Source: Pontibacter beigongshangensis (lineage in GTDB: Bacteria > Bacteroidota > Bacteroidia > Cytophagales > Hymenobacteraceae). From it: 64,000 nt of DNA. Shown here piece after piece: positions 26,101 to 33,693 of this stretch. The stretch covers positions 94,856 through 158,855 of the forward strand of contig NZ_VFSD01000015.1 of NCBI RefSeq assembly GCF_014332515.1, given 5' to 3'. Made by a program: the position numbers and the translations under genes. The notes under the pieces are model-generated. The model worked only from the letters and a program-made list of their open reading frames with translations, did no database searches and was not told the DNA's origin. The stretch's first letter is position 1. Each line of letters starts with the position of its first letter.

Positions 26101-27138
26101 CACCACATCGAGCGCGGCCCGCTTCTGGCTCACCACCAGCACCTTTTTGCCCCGCGCCGTAAAGTCCGACACCAGGTTACAGATCAGCTGCGATTTGCCT
26201 GTGCCGGGCGGCCCCTGCACCACCACCGAGTCGCCGCTTTTCACCCGCTGTAGTGCCTCCTCCTGCGAAGCATCCATCTCAAACATCGTAAAGGTATGCT
26301 GTGCCTGCGTGCTGCCACTTTTAATTTCTGCTCCGGATGCGAACAAATCTTCCATCTCCAGCAAGCCCTCCTGCTCCAGCAGCGCATCATAATCGGCCAA
26401 CAGAAAAGAAGCTGCCTGCGGAAAAATGCCCAGCACCGCCTCCGGCTCCAGGTGCAGCTGCCCCGGCTTCAGGGTCTCCCCGAAATTTGCTTTTTTGTAG
26501 TCTCTGAAAGGCATGAGTTTATCGGCAAAAAAATCGCGGCCGGTGTGTACTTTTAGCTGGTGCTCTTTCAGCAGTTCGTAAATGGCGGTGCGGAACTCGA
26601 GTGGCTCCTGTGGCAGCGTGTCGAGATCCAGCTCGGTGAGCGGCTCTGCGAGCGGTGTACCCATGTAGTGCGCGTATGCCAGCAGAAAACTTTGGTTCAG
26701 CTGCGGTTGCTGTGTTTCGTCGGTCTGAAGCTCCCAATCCTGCGCCGCGTTTACCTGCAGCCGCACCGGAAAGAACAGCAGCGGGCACCTTACTACGGTG
26801 CCATCCGGAAACTGCCCATGCACAAAAGGCCAGCCCACATACAACTCTTTGCTGCCGCGCTCCTCAAAGATCATCTCGGCCTTTCGCCTGATGTTGCGCA
26901 GCCTTCGGCTGACAGGTGCCACAGGTGCATAGCGGCTGTCGGCGTAAGGGCAAAGCGTCAGTTTCTTTTTCCCGCTCAACAGGCTCCTGATCATGCTAAA
27001 GGCTGGCTGGCTGTTCAGAAAATCGAGTTCCTGCACATCGAGGTGCTGCTCTTTAGAAAGGCGCAGCAGCACCAGCGCCCGGTTGCTGGCACTCAGGTTC
27101 AGGAGGCGACGACGGTAGTTTTTAAGGATGTGTTGCAT
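23185..27138 (-). CDS. giant SF1 helicase/ATPase with DUF4011-like N-terminus and REase-like C-terminus
   Basis: A 1317-residue Upf1/DNA2-type superfamily 1 helicase. The start MQHILKNYRRRLLNLSASNRALVL resembles the DUF4011 opening of large bacterial helicases. Walker A is GPPGTGKS (309-316), motif II DEAS (939-942), followed by VVAGDEQQLKPSD, Q-x-x-Y-R-S (QHYRSRYPEL, about 1008), IQGDEKDVIILS (1122-1133) and VAITRAR (1162-1168). Motifs I and II are separated by about 620 residues, mostly Leu/Gln/Glu-rich predicted helix (about 470-870). The C-terminus (ILTDDDLYYSQVSVRQSHADVP, RAWPYQRVYSREYW) looks like the degenerate endonuclease-fold tail of DUF4011 helicases. Proteins of this type act on nucleic acids and some belong to defence or repair islands; the role here is unknown. 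It is transcribed alone. Confidence 0.85.
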   Translation of the reverse strand: MQHILKNYRRRLLNLSASNRALVLLRLSKEQHLDVQELDFLNSQPAFSMIRSLLSGKKKLTLCPYADSRYAPVAPVSRRLRNIRRKAEMIFEERGSKELYVGWPFVHGQFPDGTVVRCPLLFFPVRLQVNAAQDWELQTDETQQPQLNQSFLLAYAHYMGTPLAEPLTELDLDTLPQEPLEFRTAIYELLKEHQLKVHTGRDFFADKLMPFRDYKKANFGETLKPGQLHLEPEAVLGIFPQAASFLLADYDALLEQEGLLEMEDLFASGAEIKSGSTQAQHTFTMFEMDASQEEALQRVKSGDSVVVQGPPGTGKSQLICNLVSDFTARGKKVLVVSQKRAALDVVHQRLSSGGIGNFAVLIHDINTDRRSIYNQLAQQIEQLEEYKKQNLALNSLYTDRAFLEVSRGINQSLQKLEAFKNALFDVSRCGWSAKELYLKSNLADPHLSLGPHYKNFTAATIPDFLPRLKQYLQQAQLFEQPDFVLKERHSLQGWGWPQRQELEQQIGSFTGMYEQLQQEIRNSSGYSFTLHDLPKFNQALPTITALRELLQEPEQLLPLLQPLLSGKANTKELKRQAQQLRDMYLVCPAPDATIPAAELEAVQAAVKAYEAQQGQLLKSISWAFSSEKKTLKQALARYNWELNEGQVAKLQERLAQRRQAETLMQQLNQLVPLSLHIEENPTPVLRKLEALEQALDVYNLLQELQEEEVLHQNLWQQVSLPEHLQELSQHIRSANSYYKTWLKWLPETQVQKLAAQPEYARQLLQALQQHFEQLVSYDALWAAFSEAEREVLRLLLAAKPTSVAAGEQLFLNSLYLAWLHELEQQHPQLRMPSNGELAWVEEELQRQLAEKARLTQEIVLSKLRDQTYQHMAYNRLGNAVTYRRLQAQVNKKRSLYPIRKLFEQFGEEMLNLAPCWLASPETVSAVLPLQPLFDLVIFDEASQCFAETGIPAIRRGRQVVVAGDEQQLKPSDLYRARWSPEEEETEELTAESLLQLCGLYLPQTMLTQHYRSRYPELIEFSNQHFYKQKLELVPHFADMVGAAPALEFRHVAGVWQDNANLPEAQEVVRLVLELLQAGQQEIGVITFNYTQQMLVQDLLEDTAYQQGLVVPPSVLVKNIENIQGDEKDVIILSVGYAPDAKGKVAMQFGSLNQAGGENRLNVAITRARQKIVLLSSLLPEQLQVEQTLHPGPKLLKAYLGYARQVSQGQFRYEPKQHTLPHHTVLLKDKLQQQQGKTLQKNLPFADLTVVQQAQYQGLILTDDDLYYSQVSVRQSHADVPRLLQARAWPYQRVYSREYWASPQAVAEKLGEWKSLEL

Positions 27139-27528
27139 GACGTATTTCCCTTACTTGCTTACAAAACGACTGGCAAAAAGGGGGCGTAAGCAAGATAATG
27201 ATTAGAACCGAAAATGAGCACAACAGGATTTGTTCCTGCTGTGTAAAGAATGCACAATTGGTGGCTTGGTGTATAGAAGAACCTGCGTATATTTATGAAG
27301 TTACTGGCTACTAAACACTTTCCCGGATATAGGGAAGTAATCAGCTAAAGTTCAACAATCATAATACAGGTATTCCCTCTTTTCCAGAATTCCGACAAGT
27401 CCCGCACCTTTAATTAATCCAATTCCCCCTCCCTTAGCCGTTGTAAAAATATTAATTTTTTGTTTAGCCCCCTCCGAAGCGGCACCTATACTTGCACCTG
27501 TAATTCATCCAACAAATATCATAAAACG
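27139..27528. other. divergent intergenic region, helicase / methyltransferase
   Basis: No gene is seen. The shared GCACAACA...TCCTGCTGTGT motif (27217-27244) lies near the helicase side. TATACTTG (27487-27494), preceded by TTG at 27460-27462, is a weak candidate promoter for the methyltransferase. Confidence 0.45.
27217..27244. promoter_or_regulatory. shared upstream motif, copy C (inverted repeat)
   Basis: CACAACAGGA pairs with TCCTGCTGTG at 9 of 10 positions around TTTGT, the most symmetrical of the three copies. It lies about 80 bp upstream of the helicase start. Confidence 0.3.
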
Positions 27529-28251
27529 ATGGCAACAGAATATGCAAACAAATCAACGGTAGCAGAAATCAGGGAGCGCTTCGACAAGGATGTGGAGCGT
27601 TTCGCCAACCTCGACACAGGGCAACAATCTACGCTGGATGCGCCTCTGACGCTGGAGCTGATCACCTCGGCTGCGCAAGCTGTGAACCCTGCCGCCACCA
27701 CCCTCCTCGACCTGGGCTGCGGGGCTGGCAACTACTCCCTCAAAATGCTCAGTAAAATACCCAACCTGAACTGCACCCTGGTAGACCTGAGCCTGCCGAT
27801 GCTGCAGAAAGCGCAGGAACGTGTGGCAGCCGAAACTACCGGAAATGTACAGATCATCCAGTCAGATATGCGGGAGCTTGCGTTGGAGCCGGAGCAATAT
27901 GATATTATACTGGCCGGAGCCGTACTGCACCACCTCCGCGACGATGCCGACTGGGAGCTGGTATTCGGCAAACTCTGCAAAGCTTTGAAACCAGGTGGCA
28001 GCTTCTGGGTTTCGGACCTGGTGAGCCATGAGGTGGAGGCAGTAAATGGCATGTTCCGGAGCAAGTACGGCGACTACCTGGAAGGTGCAGGTGGTGCTGC
28101 CTACCGCGACCATGTGCTGGCGTATATAGAAAAAGAAGACTCGCCAAGACCGGTTAGCTACCAATTGGAGCTGATGCAGAAAGTAGGCTTTGCAAAAACA
28201 GAAGTACTGCACAAGAACCTTTGCTTTGCGGCTTTCGGAGGCGTGAAGTAG
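27529..28251 (+). CDS. class I SAM-dependent methyltransferase
   Basis: A 240-residue methyltransferase. The ATG at 27529 (MATEYANKSTVAEIRERFD) is preferred over an open frame from 27460, because the upstream stretch overlaps a candidate promoter and reads as atypical Cys/Ser-rich protein. Motif I is LLDLGCGAGNYSLKML, post-I is LVDLSLPMLQKA, motif II is YDIILAGAVLHHL and motif III is LKPGGSFWVSDL. The acceptor is unknown; small-molecule and quinone-type methyltransferases share this profile. No operon partner. Confidence 0.85.
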   Translation: MATEYANKSTVAEIRERFDKDVERFANLDTGQQSTLDAPLTLELITSAAQAVNPAATTLLDLGCGAGNYSLKMLSKIPNLNCTLVDLSLPMLQKAQERVAAETTGNVQIIQSDMRELALEPEQYDIILAGAVLHHLRDDADWELVFGKLCKALKPGGSFWVSDLVSHEVEAVNGMFRSKYGDYLEGAGGAAYRDHVLAYIEKEDSPRPVSYQLELMQKVGFAKTEVLHKNLCFAAFGGVK

Positions 28252-28330
28252 GTCTGATTATTGGTGGTTAATTGTTGATCGCTGAAAAATGATCCGCATA
28301 TTTTAACGATAGGCACAGCAAGGCCTCACC

Positions 28331-28362
28331 GATTATTCTAATCAAAAAGGCCCTCCAGAGCC
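28331..28362 (-). repeat. 32-bp intergenic repeat, copy 9 (left arm of hairpin)
   Basis: Reverse-complement orientation: GATTATTCTAATC, AAAAAGG, CCCTCCAGAGCC. It pairs with copy 10 at 31 of 32 positions over a 33-nt spacer. Confidence 0.9.
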
Positions 28363-28395
28363 TTGCACGACAGCGCAGGAGCAGGTGCCGTACAC

Positions 28396-28427
28396 GGCTC
28401 TGGAGGGCCTTTTTGATTAGAATAATT
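28396..28427 (+). repeat. 32-bp intergenic repeat, copy 10 (right arm of hairpin)
   Basis: GGCTCTGGAGGGCC, TTTTTG, ATTAGAATAATT. With copy 9 it encloses 28363-28395, which itself contains GCAGGAGCAG, the CAG-rich module. Flanking T/A runs would make the hairpin terminate transcription in both directions. Confidence 0.9.
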
Positions 28428-28600
28428 TGGTCTGCATCTTTGACTCAAGCCTGCTATAGCCGCTCCTTCCGCTACTCTGGCAGCGAGGTTCGCCGGGAGG
28501 CTAGTTCCTAAGCGTCATCGGTAACTATGCCCGGCAAAAGCTTATGGCGCTAGTACGGGCTTGTAGTGCGTACTCAATGTCACCCTATCCGGGCAAAATT

Positions 28601-28632
28601 CCTTCGGAGGGCCATTTTTCATTAGAATAATT
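28601..28632 (+). repeat. 32-bp intergenic repeat, copy 11
   Basis: CCTTCGGAGGGCCATTTTTC and ATTAGAATAATT without an obvious CAG tract. It lies 98 bp upstream of the SNF2 gene. Confidence 0.85.
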
Positions 28633-28730
28633 GCCCTCTGCACCCTATAAAACGCTATGGAGTATACTTCGGTATGGAAAGATAATAAACACAGACATCA
28701 TTTTGAATTTCTAAATTTTCGTAGCAGATC

Positions 28731-31700
28731 ATGGCAAAATACGGCAAAACCTTCTGGGGGAAAGAGTGGCTCAATGCGCTGAAGAACATCGACTATGGCA
28801 ACCGCCTGCCACGTGGCAGCAGCTACGCCACCAAAGGAGCCGTAAAATCCATCGACATAAAGGGCAACCAGATAGTGGCGCAGGTGCAGGGGTCAAGGCC
28901 GAAGCCGTATAAAGTCAACATTACCGTTCCGGCTTTTACAAATGGGCAGAAAGAGGACCTGACGGAGCTGCTGGCATCGAACCCGGCCTGGCTGGCTGGG
29001 CTGCTGAACCGCCAGCTGCCTCCTGAACTGTTGGAGCAGGCGAAGAACCAGTACATCGATATTTTCCCGAGGGAATGGAGCGATTTTGAGATGAACTGCT
29101 CCTGCCCCGACTGGGCCGTGCCCTGCAAGCACCTGGCGGCTGTCGTGTACATTATCGCCAACGAAATAGACCTGAACCCCATGCTGGTGCTGCAACTGCA
29201 CAACTACGATGCCGTGGCCGCCCTCAAAGACCGGCAGGTAGACATCAGCCAGAACCTCACGGAGCCGGTGGAGGCCCTGCACGACCACCTGCACCCTTAC
29301 AAACCGCAGCCGCTGGAGGTGCCGGAAGACATTTTTCAGCAATTTGACCTCTCGCAGATACCAGTTATTGGCGACAGCTTTCTGCGCCTCCTGCCTGCTG
29401 CCACACCCTTCCATACCAGCGACTTTAAAACCATCCTGCTCACGCACCTGAAGTACGCCGAAAAAGCCGAGAAAAACCTCTCCTACACCTGGCGCAAAAA
29501 ACCGGACTGGCACCTGGAAACCTGCCTGGAAGCGACCGTACTCACAGATCACACGCTTGAAATGCCCCGGCTGCAGCTCGTGTATGAGAAAACCACCTCC
29601 GTAGTTCCGCTGCTCGATTGGATAAACGAAACCTTGCAAACAGATGCGGCTACCCTGGCTGCCTGGCCACCCACGCTGCAGTTGCTGCACGCTTACCTGC
29701 GCCTCGCCCTCAAACTGCTGGCACAAACGGCTTTGGTTCCGCACCTCTACCGCTCCGGCAGCACACACCTGTTGCAGTGGGAGCCGCTGTTGCAGAACGG
29801 GCAGGTAAAGCAGGCGCTGCAGCCTTTTGTACAGTACACGCCGCAGGGGCTGCTGCAGGTACAGAACGGCAAAAGCAGCAGCGTTTTTCCGGAGCAGCAA
29901 ACGGCTTTGCGCCTCTGCAGCCTCTTTGTTACCAGCATGGTGCAGGAGGTGGTGCCGCAGAGCAGCCGCTTTAAACCCGACGATTATTTTCAGCAGCTCT
30001 TTTTTGGAGAACAGGAGCCGCTGCCGCACCACCTGCAGCCCGACCATGTGTTTCCGGCATTGCAGCTGTGGCTCAAGATGCTCCACCTCTCGCAGCGCCA
30101 GTGGGTGCCGGTTATCCAGGCCGAAGAAGATTTCCCTGATTTCAGTTTAACAGTAGCGGTGCGCGATCGGGAAAGTGCTGCGCTGCAGGCACCGGTGCCG
30201 CTACACAAGTTCAAGAAAGAGAAGCAGTACCAGCAGCATAAACTCACCGTGATCAAAGACCTGATGCTGTTGCAGGAGCACTTCCCCGACATTACGCAAG
30301 TGGTGAACAGCGAGGAGAAGAAAGAACTACGCTACGATGGCGAGGAGTTTGCCGATGTGCTGCTCCGGATGCTGCCCCTCCTGCAGATGCTGGGCATGGA
30401 AGTGCTGCTGCCTAAGTCGCTGCGCCACCTGGTGAAGCCACAGGCATCGCTGCGCATGTCTACGGGTGGTTCCAAAGAGAAAGTGCGAAGCTGGCTCGAC
30501 CTGCAGCACCTGCTCGACTATAACTGGCAGGTGGCTGTGGGAGATAATAATTTTATCGATCCGAAGGAGTTTCTGAAGCTGGTGAAAGGCAGCAAAGGCA
30601 TTGTGAAACTGCGCGACGGCTTCATTCACCTGACGCAGGAGGACCTGGAGAAGCTGATGAAGCAGCTGCAGCATCCACCGGAGTTGAGCAAGCAGGAGGT
30701 GATGCGGGTGCTGTTTGCCAACGAATACCAGGGTGTGCCAATTCAGCTGACAAAAGAGCTGCAGCAGACCCTGGATGAGCTGACCTCCGTAAAAGCCATT
30801 GCCCCGCCTGCCGAGCTGCAGGCTAACCTGCGCCCCTACCAGCAACGCGGCTACGAGTGGCTCTACAAGAACAGCCGCATCGGGTTTGGCAGCATCCTGG
30901 CTGACGACATGGGCCTCGGCAAAACACTGCAGACGATCACGCTGCTGCTCAAGCTCAAAAAGGAGAACCAGTTAGCCAAAGCCAAGGCGCTGGTGGTGGT
31001 GCCAACTACCTTGCTCAGCAACTGGAGCCACGAATTGCAGCGGTTTGCACCGGACTTGTCGTACAGCATTTACCACGGTCCGAAGCGGAAGCTGGAAAGT
31101 TTTGACGGGCGCGATGTGCTGCTCACCTCCTACGGCACCGTGCGGTCAGATTCCGAGAAGCTGAACAAGCAGAAGTGGCAGCTGCTGGTGATAGACGAGG
31201 CGCAGAACATCAAGAACCACGGCACCGCCCAGACCAAAGCCATCAAAAGCATTAAAGCCAACCTGAAAGTGGCGCTCAGCGGAACGCCCGTAGAAAACAG
31301 GCTGAGCGAGTACTGGAGCATTTTCGATTTCACGAACAAAGGTTTCCTGGGCTCCGCCAAGTTCTTCACCGATTATTTCGCCAAACCGATCTCGTTGGAA
31401 AAAGACCACCAAAAACTGGCGACTTTCCGGAAGCTGACGGAGCCGTTTATTCTGCGCCGGGTTAAATCAGACAAAAGCATTATCTCCGATTTGCCTGACA
31501 AAGTGGAGAGCAACCGCTACTGCAGCCTCACCAAAGAGCAGGCGGCCGTGTACGAGAACATCGTGAACGAGGCAATGAAGCAGGTGGAGGAAAGCGAAAG
31601 CATTACGCGGCAAGGGCTGGTGCTGAAAATGATGACGGCGCTGAAGCAGGTCTGTAACCACCCCTACCAGTACCTGAAATCCGGCAAGCCCGTGGCCTCG

Positions 31701-32240
31701 CAATCGGGCAAGCTGCAGCTGCTGCTGGAGTTGCTCCAGCCCATTCTCGACAACCAGGAAAAGACGCTGATCTTTACACAGTACAAAGAAATGGGCGAGC
31801 TGCTGTCGACTTTTCTGCAGGAGGAACTGGGCACGCAGCCGCTGTTCCTGCACGGCTCCCTCTCACGGGCGCAGCGCGACGAGATGGTGCATGCGTTCCA
31901 GAACATCCGCCACCACCGCATTTTTATTCTCTCGCTCAAAGCCGGCGGCACCGGTCTTAACCTGACGGCCGCGCAGAACGTGGTGCACTACGACCTGTGG
32001 TGGAACCCGGCTGTAGAGGCACAGGCAACAGACCGAGCCTACCGCATCGGGCAGCAAAAAAACGTGATGGTATACCGCCTCCTGAGCCAGGGCACCCTCG
32101 AAGAAAAAATAGACGCCATGATCAGCTCCAAAAAAGAACTCGCCGACTTAACTGTGGGCACCGGCGAGAAGTGGCTGGGCGAGCTGAACAACACGGAGCT
32201 GCGGGATCTGGTGAAGCTGTCGTCGACGGTTGAAAATTGA
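28731..32240 (+). CDS. SWIM zinc-finger SNF2-family helicase
   Basis: A 1169-residue SF2 ATPase of the SNF2/Rad54-like group. The N-terminal SWIM finger is NCSCPDWAVPCKHLAA with C123, C125, C132 and H134. A ~550-residue middle region precedes the helicase core: Walker A ADDMGLGKTLQT (about 725), DEAQNIKN (about 822), SGTPVENRLSEYWSIFDF, then the C-terminal lobe with FLHGSLSRAQRDEMV, SLKAGGTGLNLTAAQNV and DRAYRIGQQKNVMVYRL. SNF2 proteins translocate on double-stranded DNA to remodel protein-DNA complexes; the SWIM finger presumably contacts DNA or protein. Bacterial members have no established single role. No partner gene is adjacent, and the next gene is 315 bp away behind a repeat copy. Confidence 0.92.
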   Translation: MAKYGKTFWGKEWLNALKNIDYGNRLPRGSSYATKGAVKSIDIKGNQIVAQVQGSRPKPYKVNITVPAFTNGQKEDLTELLASNPAWLAGLLNRQLPPELLEQAKNQYIDIFPREWSDFEMNCSCPDWAVPCKHLAAVVYIIANEIDLNPMLVLQLHNYDAVAALKDRQVDISQNLTEPVEALHDHLHPYKPQPLEVPEDIFQQFDLSQIPVIGDSFLRLLPAATPFHTSDFKTILLTHLKYAEKAEKNLSYTWRKKPDWHLETCLEATVLTDHTLEMPRLQLVYEKTTSVVPLLDWINETLQTDAATLAAWPPTLQLLHAYLRLALKLLAQTALVPHLYRSGSTHLLQWEPLLQNGQVKQALQPFVQYTPQGLLQVQNGKSSSVFPEQQTALRLCSLFVTSMVQEVVPQSSRFKPDDYFQQLFFGEQEPLPHHLQPDHVFPALQLWLKMLHLSQRQWVPVIQAEEDFPDFSLTVAVRDRESAALQAPVPLHKFKKEKQYQQHKLTVIKDLMLLQEHFPDITQVVNSEEKKELRYDGEEFADVLLRMLPLLQMLGMEVLLPKSLRHLVKPQASLRMSTGGSKEKVRSWLDLQHLLDYNWQVAVGDNNFIDPKEFLKLVKGSKGIVKLRDGFIHLTQEDLEKLMKQLQHPPELSKQEVMRVLFANEYQGVPIQLTKELQQTLDELTSVKAIAPPAELQANLRPYQQRGYEWLYKNSRIGFGSILADDMGLGKTLQTITLLLKLKKENQLAKAKALVVVPTTLLSNWSHELQRFAPDLSYSIYHGPKRKLESFDGRDVLLTSYGTVRSDSEKLNKQKWQLLVIDEAQNIKNHGTAQTKAIKSIKANLKVALSGTPVENRLSEYWSIFDFTNKGFLGSAKFFTDYFAKPISLEKDHQKLATFRKLTEPFILRRVKSDKSIISDLPDKVESNRYCSLTKEQAAVYENIVNEAMKQVEESESITRQGLVLKMMTALKQVCNHPYQYLKSGKPVASQSGKLQLLLELLQPILDNQEKTLIFTQYKEMGELLSTFLQEELGTQPLFLHGSLSRAQRDEMVHAFQNIRHHRIFILSLKAGGTGLNLTAAQNVVHYDLWWNPAVEAQATDRAYRIGQQKNVMVYRLLSQGTLEEKIDAMISSKKELADLTVGTGEKWLGELNNTELRDLVKLSSTVEN

Positions 32241-32555
32241 TGTAAGATTTGAAAATTTGGAGATGTGAAGATTTGAAAATTGTCTGGGAAAAATTAGCTA
32301 TTACTAACTTTCCCTGCAGTTTGTAATTTTCCGAAGGGAGACTTCAAATGAAAAAATGAAGATCGGAAGCCTCCGACTTCCTGCCAGCTAAAGGTGGCAC
32401 AGCTGGCTTTATGTTAGGGCTTGTACAAATAAATTGGCCGGCTATCCTGTAGATTATCTGACAGCAGCAAACCTCTCCGGAGGGCCATTTTCATTAGAAT
32501 AATTGAGCCCGAAGCGCTAACCTGCGTACTACTAACAGAACAACCAGAACAGCAC
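32241..32555. other. intergenic region with direct repeats
   Basis: GATTTGAAAATT occurs at 32247-32258 and 32271-32282, part of a degenerate AT-rich tandem repeat of the kind common in this genome. The 32-bp repeat copy 12 follows. No gene. Confidence 0.5.
32461..32504 (+). repeat. 32-bp intergenic repeat, copy 12
   Basis: ACAGCAGCAAA, then CTCTCCGGAGGGCCATTTTC and ATTAGAATAATT; it is close to consensus. It lies 51 bp upstream of the dehydrogenase start, sense. Confidence 0.9.
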
Positions 32556-33428
32556 ATGAAAATCGGATTTATAGGACTTGGCATTATGGGCAGCAGGATG
32601 GCGGCTCATTTACAGCAGGCGGGGCACGAGTTGGTGGTGTATAACCGCACCCAGTCGCGGGCAGATGAGTTGGTGGAAAAGGGTGCCACGCGTGCCACAA
32701 CACCAGAAGAAGTGGCGCAGCAGTGCCGCCTGGTGTTTACCATGCTCTCCACCCCAGAGGCTGTGGAAGAAGTAACCATTGGCAAAGACGGCTTTCTGAA
32801 AGCCTTGCCGGGAAACTCGCTGTGGGTAAACTGCAGCACCGTTAACCCCTCCTTCACCCTGAAGATGGCGCAGCACGCCAAAAAAATGGGGCAGCGCTTT
32901 TTAGATGCACCGGTCTCAGGCTCGTTGATGCCTGCCGAAAAAGGCGAACTGATTTTTCTGGTGGGCGGCGATGCTGCCGATGTGGAACAGGTGCGCGAGC
33001 TGCTCGACCTGATGGGCAAAGAAGTAATACACGTTGGCGACCACGGCCAAGGCTCCGGCATGAAAATGGTCAACAACATGATGCTGGCACAAGCCATGGC
33101 CTCCTTTGCCGAGGCTCTCAAGCTGGGTACGGCCCTCGGTATTTCAGAAGAGATGCTCTGCCAGACGCTGCTCGACGGCCCTGCTGCTGCTCCCTTCCTG
33201 AAGCTGAAGCAACCAAAGCTCCTGAACCGGGAGTTCTCTCCGCAATTCCCCCTGGAGTGGGCGCACAAAGACCTGCACCTGGCGGGTGTTACCGCCTATG
33301 AGCAGAACGTGGCGCTCCCTTTGCTGCACACTGCTAAAGAGGTGTATGCGCAGGCTAAGGAAGCGGGGTTTGGCGAAGAAGATCTGTCGGCGGTGTATCG
33401 GGTGTTTCTGAAGGAAGAGAAGAAGTAG
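32556..33428 (+). CDS. NAD(P)-dependent beta-hydroxyacid dehydrogenase (3-hydroxyisobutyrate dehydrogenase family)
   Basis: A 290-residue oxidoreductase of the beta-hydroxyacid dehydrogenase family (HIBADH, tartronate semialdehyde reductase, GLYR1/succinic semialdehyde reductase group). Markers: dinucleotide motif IGFIGLGIMGSRM (residues 3-15), substrate motif DAPVSGSLMPAEKGEL, and the catalytic-lysine helix GSGMKMVNNMMLAQ. An Arg at residue 31 (YNRTQSR) favours NADPH over NADH, as in GLYR1-type enzymes. The substrate cannot be named. It is a single gene bounded by repeat copies on both sides. Confidence 0.88.
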   Translation: MKIGFIGLGIMGSRMAAHLQQAGHELVVYNRTQSRADELVEKGATRATTPEEVAQQCRLVFTMLSTPEAVEEVTIGKDGFLKALPGNSLWVNCSTVNPSFTLKMAQHAKKMGQRFLDAPVSGSLMPAEKGELIFLVGGDAADVEQVRELLDLMGKEVIHVGDHGQGSGMKMVNNMMLAQAMASFAEALKLGTALGISEEMLCQTLLDGPAAAPFLKLKQPKLLNREFSPQFPLEWAHKDLHLAGVTAYEQNVALPLLHTAKEVYAQAKEAGFGEEDLSAVYRVFLKEEKK

Positions 33429-33434
33429 TTTTCC

Positions 33435-33679
33435 AGACCTCGCAGCGTGCGCAGCTCCTGCGAACGTCTTTTCTCGGAATGGCCGAAGCTACAGGGAAGC
33501 AGATTATCCTAATGAAATGGGCCTTCCGGAGTAAAAAAGCGCTGCTGCTGCTGCTGCTGCAAGTCATTTCTAGAGTTCTATTCTGAGTAGTCTAAAATTC
33601 TGTAATTTCTGATTCAGACGAAACTCCTGCTGCCGTAGCTGTCAAGACGCTCGCAGGAGCTGCGTACGCTGCGTGGTCT
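33435..33679. mobile_element. 245-bp MITE-like block with 36-bp terminal inverted repeats
   Basis: The segment 33435-33470 is the reverse complement of 33644-33679 at 33 of 36 positions (arms contain CGCAGGAGCTGCG / CGCAGCTCCTGCG). The arms bracket repeat copy 13 between two convergent genes. No target-site duplication is apparent at the outer ends and there is no coding capacity. It could be a miniature transposable element or a long-range terminator structure. Confidence 0.45.
33502..33560 (-). repeat. 32-bp intergenic repeat, copy 13
   Basis: Reverse orientation: GATTATCCTAATGAAAT, GGGCCTTCCGGAGT, then seven GCT units (GCTGCTGCT...), the clearest form of the CAG-rich module. Confidence 0.8.
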
Positions 33680-33693
33680 GTGCGGTTCTTCTG

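Larger units (their letters stand above)
28252..28730. other. 479-bp intergenic region with three repeat copies
   Basis: Holds the inverted pair of repeat copies 9 and 10 and the single copy 11. The stretch 28440-28600 contains nothing recognised. Confidence 0.5.

Noticed and set aside
23185..33428. A defence island built around the two giant helicases
   Set aside because: No restriction, CBASS, retron, toxin or integrase gene lies between them, and the neighbours are a methyltransferase and a metabolic dehydrogenase. The idea is kept only as a question for the SF1 helicase itself.
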